Origin: an uncultured Bacilli bacterium
GTDB taxonomy: Bacteria > Bacillota_I > Bacilli_A > RF39 > UBA660
NCBI GenBank assembly: GCA_934086395.1
Contig: CAKOIE010000038.1
Span: 1-9,480, forward strand
Length of the DNA stretch: 9,480 bases
Direction of reading: 5' to 3'
Shown here: positions 1 to 6,631 of the stretch, in pieces
How positions within the stretch are numbered: the first letter of the stretch is position 1
Layout of the letters: each line of letters starts with the position of its first letter
Position numbers and translations under genes: made by a program
The notes under the pieces: model-generated
Databases searched by the model: none
What the model saw: only the letters and a program-made list of their open reading frames with translations
What the model was told of the DNA's origin: nothing

Positions 1-14
1 CCCCCCCGTCAAGC

Positions 15-33
15 GAAAATATGTTCTATTTTC
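15..33 (-). terminator. Hairpin after smc, weak terminator candidate
   Basis: A perfect 7-bp inverted repeat (GAAAATA, loop TGTTC, TATTTTC) lies 17 bases past the smc stop codon. On the minus strand it is followed by GCTTGACGGGGGGG rather than a U-tract, so it is a poor intrinsic terminator for smc. On the plus strand it is followed by a T-rich stretch and could instead end a gene arriving from the left. The window edge prevents a decision. Confidence 0.25.
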
Positions 34-49
34 TTATTTATTGTATAAA

Positions 50-2980
50 TTAATCTAACTTTACACTAACTAATTTAGATACACCAGATTCTTGCATTGT
101 TATTCCATATAAACTAGAAGCATACTCCATAGTTCTCTTCTTATGTGTAATAACAATAAACTGAGTCTTATTATTATATTCTTTTAAATAATTACCAAAT
201 ATATCTACGTTTGCTTCATCAAGTGCTGCCTCTGCTTCATCTAATATACAAAATGGAACAGTTCTAATATTTAAAGTTGCAAATAAAAGTGCTAGCGCTG
301 TCATAGATGCTTCTCCACCTGATAATGTCTTTAAACTCTTAATTTCTTTTCCTGGAGGACAAGCTTTAATTTCTAATCCACTAGTTAAAATATTATTTTC
401 ATCTAGTAATACAAGCTTTCCTTCTCCTCCTCTAAACAACTTTTTAAACACTTTACAAAATTCATTATTTAAAGCATTAAAAGTAGCAGTTAATCTATCT
501 TTCATAGTTCCATCTAATTCATTAATAATTTCTAATAAATCATTAATAGAACCAGTTAAATCTTCTTTTTGTTTAGTTAAAAATTCATATCTCGTATTAA
601 TACGATCAAATTCACTAATAGATCCTGTATTAACTTCACCTAAAGCCTTAATATCTCTTTTTAGATTATTAACTTTAATTCTAGCATCAGTTATATTCAT
701 ATCTAAATTATATTCTTTGGCTTTATCATAAGTCATACCATATTCTTCACTTAATCTAACTAAATAATTATCTAATTTATTTTCTTCTTTACTAATAGTT
801 ACTTCTAAAGTACGAACATCATTCATCATTTTATTATATTCACTATTTTGTTTACGACTAGCAAGTTCTAATTCGTTAATCTCACTTTGTAAATCATTTT
901 TATTTAATTTAAGTTCATTAATACTTAATTCTAACTTTTCTTTTTCTCCATTAACTTTATAATACTCATCTAATATATCTTGTAACTTACTAGATATATC
1001 ATTATTAAGTAGTCCAACACTACCATTAATCTCATTATTAACACTAATTAAATTATTGTTAAGTGCTTCTAGTTCATTATTTTTTCTTAATAAATAATCT
1101 TTAGCACTATTAAGTTCATTATTGGCATCAAATACTTTTCTCTCTAAAATAGTTACATCTTTATCATGAGCATTTATTTCTTCTTCTTTTAATTTTATTT
1201 CATTAACTTTAGAATTTAATAACTTAATTTTATTTTCTAGTTCAAACTTTTGACTCATCATACTTGTAACTGATTTATTAGTTCCACCTGTAATTGAACC
1301 ACCCGCATTAATAGTATCTCCATCTAAAGTAACAATCTTATACATATGATTAATTATTTTAGCAACATTAGTAGCATTAGTTAAATTATCAACTACAATT
1401 ACATTACCTAGGGCATTTAAAACTACATTACGATACTTAGGATCAAACTTACATAAATCAGATGCAATCCCTATAAAACAAGGAACAACTTCTAATTTCT
1501 TTAAAGATATATCATCTACTCTTTTAGCCTTAATAACATTTAAAGGATAAAATGTTGCTCTTCCTAAATTATTTTGTCTTAAATAATATACTGCTTCTTT
1601 AGCACTTACCTCATTATCAGTAACAATAACATTAGCAGTAAAACCAAGAGCGGTATCGATTGCTAAGGAATATTTTTCTTCAGTCTCAATTAACTTGCCA
1701 AGTATATCATGAATCCCTTTTAAACGATGATTATTTAAAATACTTTTAACTGCATAAGGAAGTTTACTATCATTTAAAGTACTATTTTCTAGTATTTCAA
1801 TTTGACTCTTTAAATACATTTCATCTTTATTTAACTTACCTAAATCACTAAGTAATAAATTCTTCTTAATATTTTCATTTTTATATTCTGTAACTAATTC
1901 ATTATATTTTTTATCTAACAAACTTAAATTATTCTTTTTAAGTTCTATTTCTTCTTTTAAAGATTCTAAATCATTAGTTATTTTTAATTTAGTTTCTTTT
2001 AAATTTATAATATTAGCTTGTAACTTAGCATCATCTACTTCATATTTTTCTCTTTCAATCATAATTTGTTTTTCACTTGCTAAATTAGACAATTGTTTAG
2101 TTATCTTAAATAATTCATCACTTTTCTTACTTATTTCTTCTTCTAATTTTAATACTTGCATTTTAAGTGAATCTATTTTAGCTCCATCAACTAAATTATT
2201 GTTCTCATTTACCATTAAATCATTAGATAATTTATCTAACTCTTCTTTATGTTTCTTATAAGAATCATTAATATCGGTTATATCTATAGCAAGAAGCGCA
2301 ATTTCTGTACTTTCTAAATCTTTTTTATAATCTAAATATTTATGAGCAGTTGCTGCCTGTTCTTTCAAAGGCTCTAAATTAATACTTAATTCATCAATAA
2401 TTAAATTAATCTTTTCAATATTATCATTAGTTTTATCTAATTTTCTTAAGGCATCTTCTTTTCTTTTTTTATACATTAAAACGCCGGCTGCTTCTTCTAA
2501 AATAACTCTTTTATCTTCAGGCTTTCCATCAATAATTTCACCTATTTTACCTTGAGAAATAATTGATAATGAATTAACATTAGTTCCAGAATCTAAAAAT
2601 AAATTAGTAATATCTTTTAATCTACAAGTGGAATTATTTATATAATATTCATTTTCTCCAGTAGAATATACAACTCTTTTTATCTCTATTTCGGTTAAAT
2701 CACTTTTTAAATAATGATCTGAATTATCAAATGTAAGTGATACCCATGCTCTAGTAAGTGGACTTCTTGACTTACTTCCATTAAAAATAAAATCAGAAGA
2801 ATTATTTCCTCTAATATCTTTAAGTGATTGCTGTCCTAGTACCCATTTAATAGCATCTACTATATTACTTTTTCCTGATCCATTAGGTCCAACTATTGCT
2901 GTTATTCCATCTTTTATATCAATAGTTACTTTATCAGCAAAGGATTTAAATCCATGAATGCTTATTCTTAATAATTTCAT
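50..2980 (-). CDS. smc: Chromosome segregation/condensin ATPase Smc, short-armed
   Basis: Smc is the ATPase of the bacterial Smc-ScpAB complex, a cytoplasmic, nucleoid-bound ring that compacts and segregates newly replicated DNA. All diagnostic parts are visible in the 976 residues. The N-terminal head has Walker A GPNGSGKS (31-38) and the conserved block ending LEEAAGVLMYKKRK (161-174). A first coiled coil spans about 175-400. The hinge lies near 405-570 and ends in GDTINAGGSITGG. The returning coiled coil covers about 575-775. The C-terminal head carries signature LSGGE (886-890) and Walker B ILDEAEAALDEAN (912-924), with D914 and the catalytic E915. Bacillus-type Smc proteins have about 1,180 residues; here each arm is roughly 100 residues shorter while heads and hinge look complete. 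The start overlaps the rnc stop as ATGA, so translation is probably coupled. ScpA and ScpB are not in the window. Identification is certain. Confidence 0.98.
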   Translation of the reverse strand: MKLLRISIHGFKSFADKVTIDIKDGITAIVGPNGSGKSNIVDAIKWVLGQQSLKDIRGNNSSDFIFNGSKSRSPLTRAWVSLTFDNSDHYLKSDLTEIEIKRVVYSTGENEYYINNSTCRLKDITNLFLDSGTNVNSLSIISQGKIGEIIDGKPEDKRVILEEAAGVLMYKKRKEDALRKLDKTNDNIEKINLIIDELSINLEPLKEQAATAHKYLDYKKDLESTEIALLAIDITDINDSYKKHKEELDKLSNDLMVNENNNLVDGAKIDSLKMQVLKLEEEISKKSDELFKITKQLSNLASEKQIMIEREKYEVDDAKLQANIINLKETKLKITNDLESLKEEIELKKNNLSLLDKKYNELVTEYKNENIKKNLLLSDLGKLNKDEMYLKSQIEILENSTLNDSKLPYAVKSILNNHRLKGIHDILGKLIETEEKYSLAIDTALGFTANVIVTDNEVSAKEAVYYLRQNNLGRATFYPLNVIKAKRVDDISLKKLEVVPCFIGIASDLCKFDPKYRNVVLNALGNVIVVDNLTNATNVAKIINHMYKIVTLDGDTINAGGSITGGTNKSVTSMMSQKFELENKIKLLNSKVNEIKLKEEEINAHDKDVTILERKVFDANNELNSAKDYLLRKNNELEALNNNLISVNNEINGSVGLLNNDISSKLQDILDEYYKVNGEKEKLELSINELKLNKNDLQSEINELELASRKQNSEYNKMMNDVRTLEVTISKEENKLDNYLVRLSEEYGMTYDKAKEYNLDMNITDARIKVNNLKRDIKALGEVNTGSISEFDRINTRYEFLTKQKEDLTGSINDLLEIINELDGTMKDRLTATFNALNNEFCKVFKKLFRGGEGKLVLLDENNILTSGLEIKACPPGKEIKSLKTLSGGEASMTALALLFATLNIRTVPFCILDEAEAALDEANVDIFGNYLKEYNNKTQFIVITHKKRTMEYASSLYGITMQESGVSKLVSVKLD

Positions 2981-3627
2981 TTAATTCCACCACTACTTTT
3001 CTTAATTGCATCACGTGCTGCATTTTGTTCTGCTTCTTTTTTACTTTTACCAATACCACTACCATAAAGCATTCCATCAACCCTTGCTTCTACCTCAAAT
3101 GTTTTATCATGAGATGGACCATATTCATTTACAACAATATACTCAACACTCTTTTGATTAGTTTGAACTAATTCTTGTAAATAAGATTTATAATCACTTA
3201 AATAAACATTATTTTCTTCTATTTTAGGTATAATTATATCATAAATAAATTCTTTAGCTTTAGATAATCCATTATTTAAATAAATACTAGCAATAACTGC
3301 TTCAAAAACATCAGCAACAATTGTTGCATTAACCTCATTATGCATTCCATTACCAACTTTAATGTACTTAGCTAAATTAATATCCTTAGCATAAGCATCT
3401 AAGGCTTCTTCACAAACATACATAGATCTCTTCTTACTCATTTTACCTTCTGCAAGCTTAGTATTCTTAAAAAAATAATCAGATATTACCAGTTCTAATA
3501 CTGCATCACCTAAATATTCTAATCTTTCGTAAGATTCGACATTATGTTCATTAGCATAACTTGTATGAGTTAGTGCTATTTGTAAATACTTATTATCCAT
3601 TGTTAAACCATATTTAGTTAAATCCAT
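2977..3627 (-). CDS. rnc: Ribonuclease III
   Basis: RNase III is a dimeric, Mg-dependent endonuclease that cuts double-stranded RNA, chiefly rRNA precursors and structured mRNAs, in the cytoplasm. The 216 residues show the family signature ERLEYLGDAVLEL (34-46). The four catalytic carboxylates are E37, D41, D106 and E109, the last two within ADVFEAVIASIY. A C-terminal double-stranded RNA-binding domain covers about 144-212, with SYLQELVQ and the closing GKSKKEAEQNAARDAI. Length is normal for the family. The start is supported by AAAGGTGAT, which ends 6 nt before the ATG. rnc is the first gene of an rnc-smc unit, an order common in Firmicutes, and overlaps smc by 4 bases. The gene behind it is an unrelated protease rather than acpP, so fatty-acid genes are not linked here. 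The TGA stop codon is real: reading through it would add only three residues. Confidence 0.98.
   Translation of the reverse strand: MDLTKYGLTMDNKYLQIALTHTSYANEHNVESYERLEYLGDAVLELVISDYFFKNTKLAEGKMSKKRSMYVCEEALDAYAKDINLAKYIKVGNGMHNEVNATIVADVFEAVIASIYLNNGLSKAKEFIYDIIIPKIEENNVYLSDYKSYLQELVQTNQKSVEYIVVNEYGPSHDKTFEVEARVDGMLYGSGIGKSKKEAEQNAARDAIKKSSGGIK
2987..2991 (-). promoter_or_regulatory. Ribosome binding site of smc inside rnc
   Basis: GGTGG lies 6 nt before the smc ATG and is embedded in the last codons of rnc (Ser-Gly-Gly-Ile-Lys). It fixes the smc start at 2980, which overlaps the rnc stop as ATGA. This arrangement favours re-initiation by ribosomes finishing rnc. Confidence 0.7.
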
Positions 3628-3653
3628 AAGTTTATCACCTTTATCCTGTAAAC

Positions 3654-3682
3654 ATTATAAACTATATTTAATTTATTTTCTA
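3654..3682 (-). promoter_or_regulatory. Sigma-A-like promoter of rnc-smc
   Basis: On the minus strand, -10 TATAAT (3654-3659) is separated by 17 bp from TAGAAA (3677-3682), which matches the -35 consensus at 4 of 6 positions. Transcription would begin near 3647 and give a leader of about 20 nt holding the rnc Shine-Dalgarno site. It lies just past the terminator of the preceding gene, which supports rnc-smc as a separate transcript. In so AT-rich a sequence, chance matches remain possible. Confidence 0.5.
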
Positions 3683-3693
3683 GATTAATAGAT

Positions 3694-3720
3694 AAAAAAA
3701 CTAATATTATTAATATTAGT
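3694..3720 (-). terminator. Intrinsic terminator of the C39 protease gene
   Basis: A perfect 9-bp inverted repeat (ACTAATATT, loop AAT, AATATTAGT) on the minus strand runs straight into seven Ts, starting 8 bases after the stop codon at 3729. The stem is almost pure A-T and so weak for a terminator. An alternative longer pairing of AAAAACTA with TAGTTTTT is also possible. Position and T-tract make termination the best reading. Confidence 0.6.
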
Positions 3721-3728
3721 ACTAGTTT

Positions 3729-5060
3729 TTAATTAGGATAATATATTGCTCTTTTACCATATAAATTATATATTTTTTCTACTTGTTTCCGATTATAACT
3801 TTCTATTTTACCAGTGTAAGAATCAGATACTATAACTTTACTTTTATTAAAACCAATTACAACCACACTATGTAGTTTACATATCCAATTTATTTTTTCT
3901 CCAGTTTCTTTATAAATCCAGTTAGTACATATATCTGTATTTTGCATATTAACTGATGCCCATATTTGAACAGGTATTCCTTTTTTAACTATTGCAAGTA
4001 CTTCATCTAAAGAATGACCTGTATAATCAATCATTCCTGATTTAAATTTATTAGCGATTTCAATTATTGGTTTTTGATAAACACCATAACCATGGCTATC
4101 AGTAGGATCTCCTACAAATTCAAGTTCAGGATTGCCTCCATAATATACGCCATCTTCATAATGAGGACCATCCCCCTTTTTTAATGTATTAACCAATTGA
4201 CTCATACTTACATCTATCTTATAAAATCTAAGTAAATTATATAAAGCTGAACTTTCACAACCATTAGGATAATCAGGATATTGATAGTATGTTGGAAAAT
4301 TATCTATTTTATAAGTAATATCTTTTTCTATAATTGTTATTTTTCTATATTTAGTAGTCTTTTTTCCTACTTTATCTTCAGCATAATATTTTATCTTATA
4401 ATTACCAGGATCATCATAATTAACACTACTATCATCAACTGTAAAATTAACCTCACCAAATCTCTCATCTACTGCTTTAACATTATTATATAAATTATAT
4501 TTATTTCCGGATTCTAGTGTAATATTTGTCAGTCCCTTAAATACTGGTCCTTCTGTATCTTCTATTATAGTTAATTTAGTACTTCCTTCAAATTTATTAT
4601 CATAATTATCATATATTTTAATTAATACTTCTTGCGTACCTAATTCTTTTTTTAGTGATAATTCATCATATTTATATAAAGATAAATCAATATCATTAAC
4701 GATAAAATCTTTAATAGAAGGTAATTCTTCATCAATGTACATTGTGACTTCTTTTAACTCTATTTTATCTAGTAAATTATCATATATAATTAATTTAGAT
4801 ATATATTCTCTATTATCAACTATAATTTTAATATCATAATCACCTATATCTTTAATATTTTCTAAATCTTGATCACATCTAACATTTTTTATATCTTCTT
4901 TTAGAAAATCATTAATTGTAATTATTTCTCCATAAGGTTTTATAACCTCTTTTATTATTAACTTATGGGTATTATTTCTCTTAACAATATTTAATAATAA
5001 AATAGATATTCCAATGCATAGTATAATAATAACTATTAATATCCAATACCTTTTCTTCAT
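3729..5060 (-). CDS. Membrane-anchored C39-family cysteine peptidase with Ig-like modules
   Basis: The 443-residue protein starts MKKR, followed by a single hydrophobic segment (about 5-26) and a basic flank (VKRNN). This indicates an N-terminal membrane anchor with the rest outside the cell. Residues 35-245 form about three beta-rich, Ig-like repeats; the last (about 168-245, starting DTEGPVFKG and ending in YKIKYYAEDKVG) resembles DUF5011/bacterial Ig domains. The C-terminal domain (about 250-443) matches Peptidase_C39_2. It has Q260 for the oxyanion hole, catalytic C268 in YPNGCESSA, H397 in LHSVVVIGF and D413 in VSDSYTG. Such proteins are papain-like; their substrates are largely unknown and probably lie at the cell surface. 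The ABC transporter linked to true bacteriocin-processing C39 domains is absent. The start is supported by AGAGGA 6 nt before the ATG. The gene stands alone between its own promoter and terminator. The fold call is strong; the substrate is unknown. Confidence 0.88.
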   Translation of the reverse strand: MKKRYWILIVIIILCIGISILLLNIVKRNNTHKLIIKEVIKPYGEIITINDFLKEDIKNVRCDQDLENIKDIGDYDIKIIVDNREYISKLIIYDNLLDKIELKEVTMYIDEELPSIKDFIVNDIDLSLYKYDELSLKKELGTQEVLIKIYDNYDNKFEGSTKLTIIEDTEGPVFKGLTNITLESGNKYNLYNNVKAVDERFGEVNFTVDDSSVNYDDPGNYKIKYYAEDKVGKKTTKYRKITIIEKDITYKIDNFPTYYQYPDYPNGCESSALYNLLRFYKIDVSMSQLVNTLKKGDGPHYEDGVYYGGNPELEFVGDPTDSHGYGVYQKPIIEIANKFKSGMIDYTGHSLDEVLAIVKKGIPVQIWASVNMQNTDICTNWIYKETGEKINWICKLHSVVVIGFNKSKVIVSDSYTGKIESYNRKQVEKIYNLYGKRAIYYPN

Positions 5061-5090
5061 TATATTCCTCTATCCTTAATATACATAAAT

Positions 5091-5120
5091 AGTATATCAT
5101 GTTTTAGTAATAACTTTTAA
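5091..5120 (-). promoter_or_regulatory. Extended -10 promoter of the C39 peptidase gene
   Basis: Minus-strand TGATATACT gives an extended -10 (hexamer TATACT, 5091-5096), with TTAAAA (5115-5120) 18 bp upstream as a weak -35. Transcription would start near 5084, leaving a leader of about 24 nt with the AGAGGA site. It sits directly beyond the preceding terminator. Confidence 0.45.
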
Positions 5121-5127
5121 GAAAATT

Positions 5128-5151
5128 AAAAAACCAGACAAATTTATCTGG
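5128..5151 (-). terminator. Intrinsic terminator of the DUF4143 ATPase gene
   Basis: CCAGA (read 5151 to 5147) pairs with TCTGG (5138 to 5134) across an 8-nt loop, followed on the minus strand by six Ts (5133-5128). It begins 3 bases after the stop codon of the ATPase gene. The GC-containing stem stands out in this AT-rich gap. Confidence 0.75.
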
Positions 5152-5154
5152 AAT

Positions 5155-6474
5155 TTAATTTTTAATACAAAATATAGCATACAAAGGAATACTTTTAATT
5201 TTAGTTTCCTCATTATATCCGAAATTTTTAGAACTTATTCTTATAGAATATTTTGGATTATAATTTTTATTATATAAAGTTAAACTTTTTGACTGAGTAT
5301 TTCTTGCTGCCTTTACTACAATTGGTATTATTCCATCATCATTATAAATCATAAAATCGATCTCAGCCTTACCAGAACTTAACCAATAATACAAACTAAT
5401 ATTATTACTAACAAACTGAGTAGCAACAAAATTTTCTGTAATAGATCCTTTAAACAAAGATAAATCATCTTCTAAAATATCTTTATATTTAACTTCTAAT
5501 AAATGATTAAGTAATCCAACATCATTAAGATATAGTTTAAAACTGTCATAATCAATAAATGCAGCTAATGGTTTTTCTGGTACACTCACTTTATATGAAC
5601 ATAAAATCATATTACTTGCATTTAACCAATCGAGAGGTGTATCGTATTCTCTACCCCTTCCATTTTTTTCAATTTTACTAAATTGGAATTTTCTTGACAA
5701 GTTTGCTATTTGACTAGGTATAGAACGATATATTTTTTCTATTTTTAAAGCTTCTGAATTACTGGTAACATATGTTTTCATATCTTTAAAATAAGAATCT
5801 ATTATATTTTGTTTAATAGTTGAATCATATTTCATGATATCACAACCATTATCTATAAAATTTTTAACTGATTCCGGCATTCCACCACAAATTAAATAAT
5901 ATTTATAATATTCCATTGCTTGTATATGTAAAGGTTCAATCATTGCTGAATTATTTTCATAACATTTTTTAATCTCTTCAATTAACATTTCTTTATTGTT
6001 AGCAACTAAAAACTCTTCAAAATCCATTGGATACATATTTATCATTTTTACCTTTCCAACTGGAAATGACGAATTTAATCTTTTTAACTTTCCCCCTAGT
6101 AATGAACCAGCACAAATAATTCTTATATTATTATGTTTTTCACAAAAAAATTTTAATTCTGATATTAATTCTTCACTACACTGTATTTCATCGATAAAAA
6201 GTACAGTATTTTCTTTTGTTAAATCAAAATTAACTATAGTTTGCAAATAGTTTAACTTTTGTTCTGAATTTAAATCAGTTCTTTTATATAAATCAACCAC
6301 TTCAACATTTTGAAATAAATTTACAGAAACAAAATTTTCAAATTCTTTTTCACAAAACTTTTCTATAATATATGTTTTTCCAACCTGCCTAGCCCCTAAT
6401 ATCATTAAAGGCTTTACATTTAATGAATCATTTTTCCACTTTAGTAACTCATTATAGATTTTTCTTTTCATCAT
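5155..6474 (-). CDS. AAA_14/DUF4143 family ATPase
   Basis: This 439-residue cytoplasmic protein has the architecture of the widespread AAA_14 + DUF4143 ATPases. Walker A is GARQVGKT (27-34), Walker B is VLFIDEIQ (91-98), and a sensor-like AGSLLG (122-127) and YPMDFEEFL (148-156) follow. GGMPE (197-201) leads into DUF4143 with KLYLNDVGLL (313-322) and the endonuclease-like tail YYWLSSGKAEIDF (362-374). The biochemical role of the family is not settled; members are often multicopy and horizontally shared. In most relatives the tail reads EVDF...PIEVK, a PD-(D/E)XK-like pattern. Here it reads EIDF...PIVVK, with V386 (codon GTA) where Glu (GAA) is expected, so this tail is probably not a working nuclease. 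Two ATGs are adjacent (6474 and 6471); GGTGAT is 2 nt from the first and 5 nt from the second, so the second may be used. The gene is monocistronic, with its own promoter and terminator. Confidence 0.9.
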   Translation of the reverse strand: MMKRKIYNELLKWKNDSLNVKPLMILGARQVGKTYIIEKFCEKEFENFVSVNLFQNVEVVDLYKRTDLNSEQKLNYLQTIVNFDLTKENTVLFIDEIQCSEELISELKFFCEKHNNIRIICAGSLLGGKLKRLNSSFPVGKVKMINMYPMDFEEFLVANNKEMLIEEIKKCYENNSAMIEPLHIQAMEYYKYYLICGGMPESVKNFIDNGCDIMKYDSTIKQNIIDSYFKDMKTYVTSNSEALKIEKIYRSIPSQIANLSRKFQFSKIEKNGRGREYDTPLDWLNASNMILCSYKVSVPEKPLAAFIDYDSFKLYLNDVGLLNHLLEVKYKDILEDDLSLFKGSITENFVATQFVSNNISLYYWLSSGKAEIDFMIYNDDGIIPIVVKAARNTQSKSLTLYNKNYNPKYSIRISSKNFGYNEETKIKSIPLYAIFCIKN

Positions 6475-6488
6475 CTATCACCACTATA

Positions 6489-6517
6489 AATATACAATAA
6501 AAATAGGGAAAAGTCAA
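6489..6517 (-). promoter_or_regulatory. Sigma-A promoter of the ATPase gene, very short leader
   Basis: Minus-strand TTGACT (6512-6517) and TATATT (6489-6494) are separated by exactly 17 bp, the best promoter in the window. A start about 7 nt past the -10 falls near 6482, so the leader would be only about 8 nt to the first ATG or 11 nt to the second. The Shine-Dalgarno site would lie at the extreme 5' end of the transcript. The -35 box overlaps the last base of the adjacent repeat array. Confidence 0.7.
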
Positions 6518-6610
6518 AATTTACACGTTTTTTGAACGACTTTTGTCATAAATTTACACGTTTTTTGAACGACTTTTGATACAAATTTACACGTTTTTTG
6601 AACGACTTTT
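6517..6610. repeat. Three perfect 28-bp direct repeats, 33-bp period
   Basis: Identical 28-bp units lie at 6517-6544, 6550-6577 and 6583-6610, separated by 5-bp spacers gtcat and gatac that differ. Each unit begins AAATTTACACG on the plus strand, continues with six Ts, and ends GAACGACTTTT. Each contains the dyad CGTT-N5-AACG. The period of 33 bp is close to three helical turns, so the copies face nearly the same side of the DNA. Relic sequence flanks both ends: GTCA precedes copy 1 as it does copy 2, and TAAATTA follows copy 3. The array fills the gap between the radical SAM gene and the ATPase promoter and touches the -35 box. A set of operator sites for a regulator of the ATPase gene is the simplest reading; an iteron-like or recombination site is less likely. 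Confidence 0.95.
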
Positions 6611-6631
6611 ATAAATTATGCCTTATTTTAA

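Noticed and set aside
1..15. Fragment of 16S rRNA (TTGACGGGG-like string on the minus strand)
   Set aside because: The resemblance covers fewer than a dozen bases and the flanking sequence does not continue as rRNA.
2977..2979. Mycoplasma-type code with TGA as tryptophan
   Set aside because: The tryptophans I checked are TGG, no in-frame TGA interrupts any gene, and TGA ends rnc at its normal length.
4281..4493. Plus-strand open frame opposite the C39 peptidase gene
   Set aside because: Almost only Ile, Phe, Tyr, Ser and Asn, the mirror image of an AT-rich gene; no ribosome site.
3729..5060. Bacteriocin-processing ABC transporter or bacteriocin locus
   Set aside because: Only the peptidase domain is present, with Ig-like modules and an anchor; no transporter domains and no double-glycine precursor peptide nearby.
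5996..6250. Plus-strand open frame opposite the ATPase gene
   Set aside because: It lies fully antisense to the Walker A/B region, which is clearly coding; no independent support.
6517..6610. CRISPR array
   Set aside because: The 28-bp repeat length is suggestive, but the spacers are only 5 bp, there are only three units, and no cas gene is in the window.
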